64,000 nt of DNA, from positions 87,237 through 151,236 of the forward strand of contig BDDD01000372.1 in NCBI GenBank assembly GCA_001972305.1. Direction: 5' to 3'. This document shows, piece by piece, positions 33,341 to 44,971 of this stretch. This stretch comes from Cephalotus follicularis. Taxonomy: Eukaryota; Streptophyta; Magnoliopsida; Oxalidales; Cephalotaceae. Made by a program: the position numbers and the translations under genes. Below the pieces are notes generated by a model. That model saw only the letters and a list, made by a program, of their open reading frames with translations. It was not told where the DNA came from and did no database searches. Each line of letters begins with the position of its first letter. The first letter of the stretch is position 1.

Positions 33341-36186
33341 TGTGACATCCGTGTCCTTGTACGGTCTGTGTCTGTAGGCCTACGTGGTTTCTGTCTGTCT
33401 GTCGGTCTGTTAATCTGTTTTCTGGCATTCATGATATGCATCATGGCATTATTTAAATTTTTATGATTTTATTCTGATGGTTTTCTGCATAAGAAATAAA
33501 TTTATCTTTCCGTAAATTAAATGATATTTTTCTGAAAAGACTGCTGAATTCGAAAAATAGGCCAAGTGGTATGTCCTAAATATCCAATTTCTGTCCGTAT
33601 CGGTTTAATTCTGGACTAACCCAGTCCGTTTTGAGTTTAATATATATGAGAAATGCAAAAACTTTCTCATTTTGCCTTTCTCTCTCATCTCTCCCGCTCT
33701 CTCTCTCCTCTCTCCCGTCTCTCTCCGGTTTCAGCCTTCTGCCACCGGCGTCAGTGTCGATCTGACGCCGGTGAAGGTACCGACGGGACATCCAGGACGT
33801 CCCGAGCACACCGCACCCCTCCCCCGCCCCGGCAACCGTGCCGTTTGCGCGCCGTGAGCTCTTCTCTCTCTCCGACTATTTTTCATCGTTCCGGCGTCTC
33901 CGGTGGTCGTCACAACAAGGCGAGCCCAGATTCGGATTCCTGGCGTTGCGGTCGTTCGAACGATACCGGCCCCGACACGTGACGACGTCGGAAACGCCGA
34001 TCAACGGCGAAGGATAGCCGCGGTCAACGCGGCCGTTCCGGCCAGATGCGGCGGCGCCAGACCCAACGCGCCTCAAATCCGTGCTCCCCGGCCTCCAGTG
34101 CGCCAGATGCGACCTCTGCGGCTGACCGGCGACTCGCGTGGCTGTCACGCGCAGGCCAGCGGTGGCGAGTGGGCCCACGCGCCGGCGATCCTCCTGCGAG
34201 AAATTTCTGACAGTTTTCCGACTCCGTTCTCCGCGGTGATGTGATCCGTTCCAGTTCCGCTGCAGGATTCTGACTCCGTGCTCCGTTCCGTCAGCTTTCG
34301 GTAAATTCTGAACTCTTTTCCGTTAGTTCTATTTTCTGCTGATTTCTGTAAATCTGTATCTGTTTCTGCTGCATAATGAACTTGAATTGCTTATATGACT
34401 CAAAATTGAATAACCTGGACAACCACTTGGACTAGCTTTAATGATTTTGGACTTGGACTTAGACTAGTTTTAAATGATTTCGAAATGGTGTTTAAATTGA
34501 ACGTTTAAACGATATTTTTGATAATGAGAACTTCTATTTCTGTTGACCGTATAGGTCGTTATAGTTTTTTAACATCTGCACGGATTTCATTGCATAAAGC
34601 TTTGCAGGCCTTTGTACGTGTTTGAGTCTGATAGTCTGCTGTCTGTCTGTCTATCTGTTGGCAGAGGATCCTGCCTTTGAGGTCGGCCATGGAGGCGACC
34701 AGTCAAGGGACTCGCTCGTCTGTACTGTGAGTATAACACCTTTCTTTAACCTTTTATTTCTGAAATGCTTTTATATGGTTTGAATGTTTGGAACGCTTTA
34801 CTATTTGATTTCCGTATCTTAATGAATCTGAATCTGTTTCTGTTCTGAAATCTGTTGAAGTTTTAATGTCTGAAACTTCCTGTTAATGTTTTCAAATGCT
34901 CGCTTGATTATAGTCATAGTATGACGCTATTTTCTGCTATATTTGTATATGATACGGAAAATGATTTCTGTATCTGTTTAAATATGTTTTGACGACACTG
35001 ATGAGTTGTTGTATTCGTTTGAATCTGTTTAAATCTATTATGAGACATTGTAATTTCTGTATCTGCTAAATCTGTGAAATATGTTTAGATGTATGGTGAT
35101 CTCGGTATTGTATTATATATATATATATATGATGCCCATGAGAGGCACTGTCTACACGTGTATGACCTTCTGCTGATGCTTGGACATGACGGTGTCCTTG
35201 CCACTATTTTCTGCTGGACGTTCGGCCCGACGGGGCCCAGACGTCAACCTTACCTAGTAGACCCATGGCATCTCTATATATTTATTTGTTTCTGTTTAAA
35301 CTCTGTTACTATTATATGTATGAAAAATCTAAGGATTTGAATCTGTTTGAAAGAAATGACTTGGTTTTTCTGCTGATTTCTGGAAATACCGGTTTTTAAA
35401 TCGGTTTTGCTTTTATATTCTGTTTAAGTTGTTTTATATCTGTTTTATAATCAGATGCTGTATTTGGATTTCTGTTTCTGAAAACTCTGTTTCAGTTTTA
35501 TACTTCTGCTATATCTTTTCTGTAAAGATATTTTTATATGCGAGCAAAACTCTGCGGAGTCTTTTTGTTGCATCTCACTAGTCCTGTGGACTAACCCTCT
35601 CCTCTGTTTTCTGTTATTAGTTCTGACAGGTTAGTTTGCTGAGCTCTGTCAGTTGGAGTCAGTCAGTCTGCTGAGGTGAGACCAAAAAGGGCATACTACC
35701 AGAGTCAACATATGCATATCATCATTGCATAAACAATTTAATTTCTGCATTTCTTATGGTTTTATATAACTGTTTTTGTTTTGTTTGAAAGGGCGGAGCC
35801 CTAGTTTAGCTTTATGTTCTGTTAATATGGTTGAGGCAGAGCCCAACCCATTACTTGTTTTCTGTTTTTAAATTGTGATCTGTTGAGGGCTGAGCCCATT
35901 ACAAACTGTTTCCTCCTTCGGGAGTGTGATTTTATACAAACTGTGTTTTTATTTACATGGGGCATAGTCCTATAAACGAATACTACATGCCCGATTTTCG
36001 TAAAATTTAAGAGTTAGAATTATTTTCAAGTTTTTCAAGAAACTTTTATGTTCTGAAGAAACTTTCTGTTTTAAAATGCTTTTCTGAAATTCTATTCTGC
36101 TGAACCTACGATGTGAGTCTCTATTGGAAGGCTTGGCCTCGTAGCGGGCACGACGGATTCCAACCGGGTTGGGTCCGGGCGTGACA
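33341..36186. mobile_element. Solo LTR, 2.85 kb, gypsy-like, family shared with 55,563
   Basis: Starts TGTGACATCCGTGTCC, ends GGGTCCGGGCGTGACA, flanked by a perfect ATTTT (33,336-33,340 and 36,187-36,191). A TATATATGAGAAATG motif near 33,640 followed by a GC-rich block (33,720-34,250) looks like an LTR promoter and transcribed leader. Repeated TCTGTCTG and TTTCTGTATCTG stretches fill the rest. The GC-rich ORFs at 33,653-34,244 are overlapping frames on both strands and are not supported as genes. Confidence 0.88.
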
Positions 36187-36373
36187 ATTTTTGTCCAAAA
36201 AGCCAATCAACACTTTCACTTATCTAATAAGTGATATAAATAATATTTTTTGAATATGAAATAATAAGTGATCTTCGGTACTTATTTTAAAATTCAAACA
36301 AATACACTTATTAGATCTTTTACTATCCATCAAGAATAAGAAATCATAAACGCTTCAATAAGTACTAACAAAT

Positions 36374-36734
36374 GGTCAATGTGATGCACGACTTTGCAAA
36401 TCAAGCAAAATTGCGCATTCCATCTAATTTTGGTTAACTTAATTTTACGGTGAAATTGAAAATGGCTCCATTTCGTGTAAACGACGTCGTTGACGTACTT
36501 TTTCCGTTAACATCCATTAAGAGAATAATGTATGTAATTATTTATCATTAAATTATTGAGTAAAATTTTTTAATCAATTAGAAAAATGGATGTTAATGAA
36601 AAAAAAAAGTGTGTCAACGACGTCGTTTATACAAAACGGAGCCGTTTTTAATCCCACCATCAAATTAATTTAACAAAAATTAGATGAAATGAGCAATTTT
36701 GCTCGATTTTGAAATGTCAAATGTCACATTGACC
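36374..36734. mobile_element. Fold-back MITE with arms of about 145 bases
   Basis: The left arm (GGTCAATGTGATGCACGAC, 36,374 on) pairs almost completely with the right arm ending CACATTGACC at 36,734; the loop is about 36,520-36,588. Each arm carries AAACGACGTCGTT, itself a palindrome. No coding content. A transcript of this element would form a long hairpin. Confidence 0.8.
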
Positions 36735-37094
36735 ATGGTGCATCAAAATGAAAATTGACCTAAAAGTTAGAAGGTAAAAATAAAATTTTTCCTAACAATT
36801 AAACATAGATTTAGAGTTGAACAATTATTAATATATGTTGTCTATTTTCATTTTTTAGATTTAAAAATATAGTTAAAGAATAACTAGGAATAATAGTTAT
36901 AAAATAATTAAGTTTTGAAACTGAAATTGAATAAAGATCAATCATGAAAGGTTTTTAGTAAACAACTCCATGATGAAAACCCATAAATATTAGGGGGACA
37001 CATCGAGCCTTATAGTGAGGGTTGCAATATGTCTTAGCATCATCAATGTTCTATTATCCCGTTTTTTATTTGTGATAAGTAAACTTGATTTAGG

Positions 37095-37812
37095 GGCTAT
37101 TTGTTTTCTCTTTCTGGACATCTTAATCTGGATGGACCAGATGTTGACCCAATAAGAGCGTTTGTTTACTCATTAAAATTAAGTCTTAATATATCTTAAT
37201 AGTACTTATTAGTTAAGACTTCATTCCTCCTCTTATTCTGTTAAATAACATCTTAATAAAAAATTTGGACAAAATTATCCTCATTCCTTTTTAAAAATCC
37301 AATTTATCATTTTTTATATTTCTTTTCTTCTGTATTCTTCATCTTACAACATCAATGATTTTTTTTTCTTTTATTTTTTTCATCTCTCTAATAATCTTCA
37401 AGACATCTTCTAATATTTCTTAAAATCTTGTATTTGTTGTACAGATGACTACATTTATTATTTAATGGAATTTTCTATCAATTTGACTATTAAAATATGA
37501 ACAAAAAAATAAGAAAAAAAATCTCAACATAGATATAAATTTATATTATTATATCAAAAATATTAATTCAATATACAATTGAGATTATTTGCATGTTGAT
37601 GCAGCAAATAAATTATGATTGATTTGACTTTTATCAAATAGTTTATTCGTAACAGTTTAGAAGGTTAAAAAGAGAAATTAAGCATATTCAGATATTTCAA
37701 ATAATTCAATTATCAAACGATCTTAACCATTCAATATTCAGTATTTAGATACTGTCTCTTAACTATTCAGATATTTGTTTAGGATCCAGTACTTAACACT
37801 TAATGTAAACAA
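37095..37812 (-). mobile_element. Family A MITE copy 3, inverted
   Basis: Begins GGGGCTATTTGTTTTC and ends TTAATGTAAACAAATATCTC. The reverse complement of its right half matches copy 1 closely (ATTTGTTTACATTAAGTGT, then TTAAGATCGTTTGATAA). It is longer than copy 1, mainly through AT-rich internal DNA. Confidence 0.65.
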
Positions 37813-40221
37813 ATATCTCATTAATATTTATATCATTATGGGGTCCCCGTGAGTGTAATTATTCAAATCCATAAATGAGCCGCAATATAGACTCCTTCTT
37901 CTCTCTCATCGATGACTAACATACTAAAAACACTAACCTATAATTTGATCAAATGAAAAAACCAATAAATGTTGTTTGACACCTAACCTTTCAAAATTTC
38001 AATGTCATACAATATAGCACTTGGTTGAGACTTAATTTTTTAATATATAATTTTAGATATTATAATTGATCGTGTTACGTATTCTGTTAAATAATATTGA
38101 TGTCATGAAACCATATAATCAAATAGATAGAAAATAAAATACTAAAAGTTTTTCGACGGTTGACTGATGACTGAACAAGTTAATCGTTAACTTTTCCGTT
38201 TTGTTGATGTCATTATGCAATCGCACTAAACAGATAAAAAAAATTCAAAACTAAACTCTACTGAAACAAAAACGAATTGGCTTGCCATTGTATTTTATGT
38301 ACCATAAACAAAACCTCTACCTAATCGATGAAATCACAAAACTTACGAGCCAAAAACAGCAGCCAAACGCCACCACAAGAACATCAACAAAAAACCCAAT
38401 TCTTCACAATTAACGAACCAGTTAACAAATCTCCATTGCCTAGTCTTCATGACTATCCTCAAACCATTGCACTTCACACAACCTTGAACCACTGCAAATA
38501 TCAAAATCCACAAACACCTAAAGACACTAAAATAAAACCTTCATAACTTTCCATTGCCAATGCCCATAAACAACGAAGAAGTAAGAACCCAACCAGCTCC
38601 ATATCAACACCTTCAACAGCCTCACCTCATAAACAAAAAACAGGACATACCTAAATCTTTCAACAAATCCATACAAAGGCGAATCCAACACATAAACCCA
38701 AACTGAGCCCCAAAGCCCCAAAGCCTCAAACCTCTAAAATACACTGTACCCAAACCCACACAACCCATCACCATCACACACTGACAGACCCACGACCAAC
38801 AAACCCACACCATCGAACCACCAGACTCGCAACACCAGCACCCAAGCATGCACACACCAAATCCTCCAAACCCACAACCCCGCATGCACTAAATCCATCA
38901 TACCCAGATCCATACTTTCGCTGACATCAAACTAGCAAACCTTGGTCCATTGAGCACTCCTCTCCCCACAACAACAAGTCGATACCCACATTGCACCCAA
39001 ACCATCCACTTTACTTTCACATCGTTGCCACCAACCACTTTCGGGGTTTTCTTTTAGTTCATTTTGAGACTTAAAAAAAAGATAAGAGGAAGAGAGATTA
39101 GAGAGACTCTCGTTATGTTAAAGTAATTTTAGTAAAAATGTTTTTTTAAAATACTAAAAGTGACGTTGTCAAAAGTGTTTCTGGAGTGAATATGTGTTTG
39201 ATAAATGTATTTTTGAAATTGCTGTACACAGCATAATTTTTTTTTATCAAATATTAAAATTCATAAAAATTCTTAACAAGTTATATCACGTGATTGACAA
39301 AAACACTTTTTGAACTGAGCTTACCAGACCATTTTAAAAAGTGCTTTTACTTATTTTAAAAATAAAAATACTTTTGCTTAAAGTATTGTTGATGTAGAAA
39401 ATTATTCTTCAACAGTCCTTTGGCGTGCGAAGGGTTTATTTGTTGGGGAAGATGCGACGATACTCTAAAAAGTGTTTTGTGATGGTCTGCTTCCTACTTT
39501 CTCTGGTCTTCCCTGCATACACAGTGAACAAACTGTCGAAGTCTTTTACTCCCGATGACTCTCCGATGCTAAAGTCAGTGTTTGATAGAGAAGAAGAATG
39601 TATATGTGAGAGAAAAACTGACCAATCATTGTAAGCATGGAGTTAATGGTGCCTAAGAAACTGCCTGATTTACAAGAATGTTTGCTTATCTCTTCCAATT
39701 AATTATCCCATAATGGAAAGAGTAGATTTTTTTCATATCAAATATTTTTGTTAAAGTTTTACTAAACAATAAATTGAGGTCAAAAAGTGCTTTTATAACT
39801 CATAAGTATTATCAAAAGCACACTCTGTGTGAGAGAGAGAGTAACGTTGAGAGAGTGAAAAAAAAACAAAAAAAAAAAGAAATTAATTAAATGTTGAATT
39901 AAACTTTTTTGTGTTAGGTTTGTTTTGATTTGGGGGAGGAGAAGAGAGAGAGTTTTATGTAATTTTAAGGTATTCTCTTAAAGATAAAATAGTAGTTTAA
40001 TAAATATGTTATCTCTATCTATTTTCATAAACTAATTTTGAATTTATCATAATAGAAAGACATATGACATCATTAATCATAAACCTCAAAAACTTTATTG
40101 TATTTGAGAGTTTTAACGTGATATTAAGGTTTTCTGTTAAGAATAAGTATTTTAATAAATCTATTTTTCTATATTTATTCCGAAGGACTAATTTTAAATG
40201 AGTTTTATTAATAATTGAATC
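37813..40221. other. Intergenic DNA; AC-rich block without a supported gene
   Basis: A strand-biased AC-rich block (38,330-39,040) keeps frames open on both strands without recognisable protein, so I do not call a gene. Around 39,100-39,420 and 39,770-39,830 there are weak repeats of the type AGTGCTTTTACTTATTTTAA that look like old MITE pieces. The rest is AT-rich and blank. Confidence 0.4.
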
Positions 40222-40345
40222 AATCAAAAATTTGTGATATTTAGTACTTTTTTGATTAGTTGATTATCAACTGAACCAATAATAAGTACATGATATTTAA
40301 TAAAAATTGATATTTTCGAAACCGTCAACTAATTAATAAAATGCT
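40222..40345. mobile_element. Short fold-back MITE remnant, same family as 45,211
   Basis: Contains TACTTTTTTGATTAGTTGA, then GATATTTAATAAAAATTGAT and TTTTCGAAACCGTCAACTAA, which line up with the better-kept copy at 45,211-45,344. Confidence 0.5.
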
Positions 40346-40440
40346 TATCAAAACCCATTTTAAATTTATTATAATACAGAGACTTGAATTTCTTGCTTGT
40401 ATTTTATTCCAAATATTATAGCTATAAAGTTATTTTAAGA

Positions 40441-40686
40441 CGTAGGCTATGGTTTTTTTTATTATCACGGAACTGAGTTGTGGTCCCGCAAGGCAATGCA
40501 AAATCTCTGGAAGGAAGCCGCTGGGCGTTTTGTTGTTGAGCAGCTTACCAAAGTCACTAATAATGTGATTGGACCCAATGAACGTTGGACCTTTGCATGC
40601 ATTGTAGAGGATCAATTCACTTTGATACCTCTGGTGGTTAACCCAAAAATTCTTAAACCCCAACACGCAATTGGATGGGAGTATTA
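40441..40686 (+). pseudogene. Unidentified coding scrap of about 80 codons
   Basis: A frame without an ATG start reads FYYHGTELWSRKAMQNLW, then EAAGRFVVEQLTKVTNNVIG, then NERWTFACIVEDQFTLIPLV and ends AIGWEY before TAA at 40,684. The sequence looks like a real conserved protein end (hydrophobic and charged spacing, varied codons), unlike the compositional ORFs around it. No neighbouring exon with compatible splice sites was found, so it is more likely a gene fragment or retro-copy scrap than an intact gene. I do not recognise the family. Confidence 0.4.
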
Positions 40687-40689
40687 AAT

Positions 40690-42033
40690 GTCTTTAACAA
40701 TGACATATATCTGTAATGACACTCATGCCACTTCCATCTGAAGCATCATAAGAATGCCTACTAGTCTAAAAGTCTGAGACTCAAAACAAGTAGCCAGGTA
40801 CAGATGGGGGTCTACGTGTGATTACCACGCAACCATGCAGATGGAGTGTTTTCCCCATCACCTCACCTTGAAAGGAATTTGTCACAACAACTACATCATC
40901 CAATTTGCTTCTCCTTTATATATAGACCACCCCACCTAAGCTACCCTTTTGAGGACATACGGTCAGTGACGATTGTTCAACTCCATTTTAGAAAGGGTGG
41001 TCAACGTAGAAATCCTATACTATATAAATATATGCACGTATAATAAAGAATATGATACTTTGATTAGATAAATAACGTAATACTCTTTAACATACTAACA
41101 GTTAGTATTTCTACTTTGAGTAAAGTAGTATTATTATTAAATGAGAAAACAGACTTTACTCATGTATATACTCTTGATGGAAAAGTATACATATGTGAAT
41201 ACATTATTATTATTATTTTTTTAATAAAGATAAAGAAGAAGGATTAGCTTGACTCATTTAATATCTTTAAATATTTGATTTGACTCCACCGAACAGTCAC
41301 CAATTATAAATGAAACACAAAAAAAAAGACTAATATGATATATATTGAAATATTTTGTATACTAACGGACAAAAAAACTAATATTAATTTTAAGGGACCA
41401 TGTAATCATCATGCATAATAAAATATTATATTACTATTAATGTCATATATTATTGATTGAATAAAATATATGAACTTTCCAAAATTTGGTGAGGGCCATG
41501 AGCCTCCTAGTCCCTGAAAACATCTGCCACTGCATACTGCAAGGCTCGCTTAAATCAGTTATTTAATTTTAACCTGTGATTTAGCCATATCAAGGGATTG
41601 ACAGACACCATTCATATATATTTTCTCACTTCATTACCAGCTTTATTTCATAGGTTAGTAGTAGAACCTAGCTAACAGAGACCAGAGTTGTGACTGCAAT
41701 CACATAGACGCTGACGGTACGTGTTTAATACTAGCATCCAACAGAGGGTGCCAAGTGAATTTGTGTAATTTCAATTTCATGCACAGGAGAAAACGTATAT
41801 ACAAAAGGATGAGGTCACTTAAAACCTTGAATGAATTCTTGTACCAACTTATATGTAGATGCATTTAATGTTAGTTGTTACAACTTACAACCGTGCCCCA
41901 TATCTGTACAAAAACTAAAAAAAACAAGAATAGTATTAAAACCTCGTCCCCTATTCCCCTCACAAAAATCCGCTACAAGCCTACACCACCCACAAACACT
42001 ACCACTACTGCTGCTTATACTAGAGCACAAGAC
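40690..42033 (+). promoter_or_regulatory. Upstream region of the R2R3-MYB gene
   Basis: Mostly AT-rich. A TATA-like ACGTATATACAAAAGG lies at about 41,793-41,808, some 230 bases before the MYB start. An ATG at 41,831 opens a frame of 159 codons that overlaps the MYB start in another frame; it matters only if transcription starts above it. No gene of its own is seen. Confidence 0.4.
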
Positions 42034-42824
42034 ATGGGAAGGTCTCCATGTTGTGAGAAAGCACACACCAACAAAGGAGCATGGACTAGAGAGGAAGATG
42101 AACGTCTCATCGCCCACATACAAGCTCACGGTGAGGGCTGCTGGAGATCCCTCCCCAAAGCTGCTGGCCTTCTCCGCTGCGGCAAAAGTTGCCGTCTCAG
42201 ATGGATCAACTACTTACGTCCCGATCTTAAACGTGGAAATTTCAGTGATGAAGAAGACGAACTCATCATCAAACTACACGGCCTTCTTGGTAACAAGTAA
42301 GACTTCCTAGTCCTACGTTAATGCGTAGCTAAAACTCTCAATGGTAAGCTTGTTTTGATGGGAATTTTAATTTGTGTTTTGTGTTAAGGTGGTCTTTAAT
42401 AGCAGGAAGGTTACCCGGAAGAACTGATAACGAGATCAAGAATTATTGGAACACTCATATAAGGAGAAAATTATTGAATCGAGGTATTGATCCTTTGACT
42501 CACAGACCAATCAACGAGCCAGCCACTAATAACACACCGGTCTCATTCAGTTCTGTTATGAAAGCAGAAGAGATCAGGACTGGGTTTAATCCAAAAACCA
42601 AGAACCCTATTGTAGATTGTTCTGAACCTAATCTTGAGCTTCGAATAAGTCCTCCTTATCAACATCCAACACAGCCATTGGAGAACAGAGGCAGTAGTAG
42701 AGCATTATGCTTATATTGCAGCTTGGGATTTCAAAACAGCAAAGGGTGCATCTGCAGGAGAAGTGGAGGCAGTAGTGAAAATTTCTTGGGTTTGAAGAAT
42801 GTTTTAGATTACAGAAGCTTGTAG
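42034..42824 (+). CDS. R2R3-MYB transcriptional repressor, subgroup 4 (MYB4-like)
   Basis: Nuclear DNA-binding protein of 232 residues; subgroup 4 members repress phenylpropanoid and lignin genes. Exons 42,034-42,296 and 42,389-42,824; the single intron (AA|G TGG, before Trp89 of R3) matches the one-intron pattern of AtMYB4. R2 shows Trp17, Trp37, Trp57; R3 shows Phe70, Trp89, Trp108. The bHLH-contact signature is present (E76, L77, K80, L84, L91, R95). C-terminal motifs in order: C1 ([11 protein letters not shown], about 120-130), C2/EAR-type NLELRISPP (169-177), zinc-finger-like C195/C198/C208/C210, and FLGL (220-223). Start [10 protein letters not shown] is canonical. The residue before the EAR core is Pro168 where Leu is usual. 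Neighbours give no functional link. Confidence 0.93.
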
Positions 42825-44317
42825 ATGAAGTGAGAATTTTATGTTGGAAAGTGGGTATGATAATATATTATTGTTGAATGTTATTTGAAACGTGATCAAG
42901 GGCAAGTGGGGATCGATGTTATATGTTACAGACTCTAAATTTTATGTTGTTTTAAGTGCGTATGATGGAAAATGGAAGTACTAATTTAATTTAACTGGCA
43001 AATGGTTTTATCAACCATTATTGAGGGGAGTTCGTTGAAATTCCAATGGTTTCCTTTCCTGTATCAATAGTACGTACCCTTTAAATTTTTTCTATTAAAA
43101 TTTCTAGTTTTCGATGGAAAAATGGATTTTATATTTGGAGTCATGGATAAGTCCTGCACGGAGAACGCAAAACATGATTACACCCTGAGAGTAGGTGACC
43201 TATCTCAGTCATGTTTTAAAAAGAATGAGAGAAGGCACTATCAGTATTGATTGCAACCATCCTCTATCGGTCTACCTACCTAACTATAATTGAGCCATGA
43301 GCCTAAACCGACCACATAAATGAAATACAAACGAATTTCTCTCATGTTTGGGGAATTTGAAATTTCTCCACCTCTGCCTCTCTCTGCTCCATATCTACTC
43401 TCCAAAAAGTGACAAAATACTCTTTTTGCTTTACCTAAATTCAGCTACCTTAGCCGTTACATGTCTCTGTAAGTAATGCAGAGCTCATAGAAATAACCCA
43501 CCAACCAAGAAACCTCAGCAACCTCAGAACTCAAAATCTTTTATGCCAGGGTAAGATACAACTAAACGAATTGGTGCAAAACAAATTCATATGTATATAT
43601 ATTTTTTATAGGTAATCAAATATCCCAGAGGTTGAAGAAAATAGTTGCTCCTATTGGCTTATGGCCCCCAAATGGCCTTCTGAAGAGGGGTTTGACAATT
43701 GAGTGACGAGTAGATATAAATATGACTTCTAGGTCACACGAAAATACTTAGAAGGTAACTACATATTAGATTGTTAACGTTAATTCTGGCCCAGATACTC
43801 ACTTTCTCTAAGTTGTGGACTTAATACATTAAGTTACTAACAAAGAGGAGAAGAGAAAAAACCAATGATCCAGCAAAACAGTGCTATAGAGTCTAGAGAC
43901 AGAAGAAGCCAAGTATACTAACACAAAACTATGTCAAGTCCAGATGCCTTCTCACTCACAAAAATGACAATCCGAACGTGAGACTAACACAGGATGACCG
44001 TGATTATCTAAGTAATGATTTAAAATAAGAAATCATATGGAAGATTTTTACCAACCCTCCAGGGCATGTGTCCGTAAGTTCACCCTTTTGCTTCGTAGCA
44101 CTACTTTACGCTGAAAGCAACCAAATTTGAAGAGGGTGGTTAGCAATGATTTTATTGAAAGGGACTTCTGTTAAGAAAATCACCCGCCATCTTTGAAGCC
44201 TTGGTTTACTAAAAATGCTAGAGAATTACAGCCCCAGGGTCCTAGAACTACAGAATGCTGGTAGCATGCCGTGCCCCTCAACATCAACTCAAGATTGGTT
44301 GCCCTGTATGTGTCCAA
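42825..44317. other. 3' flank of the MYB gene and intergenic DNA
   Basis: AT-rich. No open frame, RNA gene or structured repeat recognised between the MYB stop and the tandem duplication. Confidence 0.45.
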
Positions 44318-44688
44318 CAAGATCATACATTACCTTCTTCAAATTAAATCAATACTATGATTGCTCCTAATCTAGCAACAACTATGTGGGTGCCTACACA
44401 ATCAAATTTACCTAAAAAGAGGCAACCTTTATACTCAAAATGATAGTAAATATGATTGGTTGTCGGTGAAGTTGGTAATATTAATTCAGCCGATTGAGTA
44501 GACAAGATCATGCATTACCTTCTTCAAATTAAATCAATAATATGATCGCTCCTAATCTAGCAACAACTATGTGAATGCCTACACAATCAAATTTACCTAA
44601 AAAGAGCCAACCTTTATACTCAAAATGATAGTAAATATGATTGGTTGATGGTGAAGTTGGTAATATTAATTCAGCCGATTGAGTAAGA
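44318..44688. repeat. Tandem duplication, two units of 185 bases
   Basis: The unit begins CAAGATCATACATTACC (44,318) and again CAAGATCATGCATTACC (44,503). The copies differ at only about ten positions, so the duplication is recent relative to the surrounding repeats. Non-coding; it lies downstream of the small gene at 44,972. Confidence 0.9.
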
Positions 44689-44971
44689 CGACAGAAATTA
44701 AAAAGAAAAGAATGCAATAGAACCTATTGGGAAGAGAGAATTTAAAGTATATAAGAACTGTACCACATCAGTATTTTCAATTAACTGAAGGGATAGGTAA
44801 GCAAACATTTTCTACACACATCAGATATATATCATGAATCAGAACAAGAACACACAGCGAACTGAGAGGTAAAAACTAAACAAAGGTAAACAAAGGAAAC
44901 ACAGATGTAATGGGCATAGCAAGAAGCCAAACTCCTAGAGAGTTGCATATAGCCAACAAATGTGCTTCAAC

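Larger units (their letters stand above)
29936..36309 (+). mobile_element. Family A MITE copy 2, split by two nested solo LTRs
   Basis: The left end (GAGTGCATTTGTTTGCGGTAAG) and inner text (GATTGTTTGATAACTA, TCTGAATATGCATAATTTC) match copy 1. It is interrupted at 30,104 by one solo LTR and again at 33,340 by another, and its right end (CAAACAAATACACTTA) appears at about 36,294-36,309. Without the two insertions and their duplications the element would be about 0.6 kb. Confidence 0.5.

Noticed and set aside
33653-34244. Several GC-rich ORFs on both strands
   Set aside because: Overlapping frames with no recognisable protein, inside the leader-like block of a solo LTR; GC-rich DNA has few chance stops.
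38328-38885. Thr/Pro/Gln-rich and Trp/Gly/Val-rich ORFs on opposite strands
   Set aside because: Both are mirror products of an AC-rich strand-biased stretch; no motif or splice structure.
40430-40666. Minus-strand ORF opposite the coding scrap
   Set aside because: The plus-strand reading has the more protein-like sequence; the minus frame is its shadow.
41831-42310. 159-codon ORF as a separate gene
   Set aside because: It overlaps MYB exon 1 in another frame; the MYB frame is unmistakable. Kept only as a possible upstream ORF.
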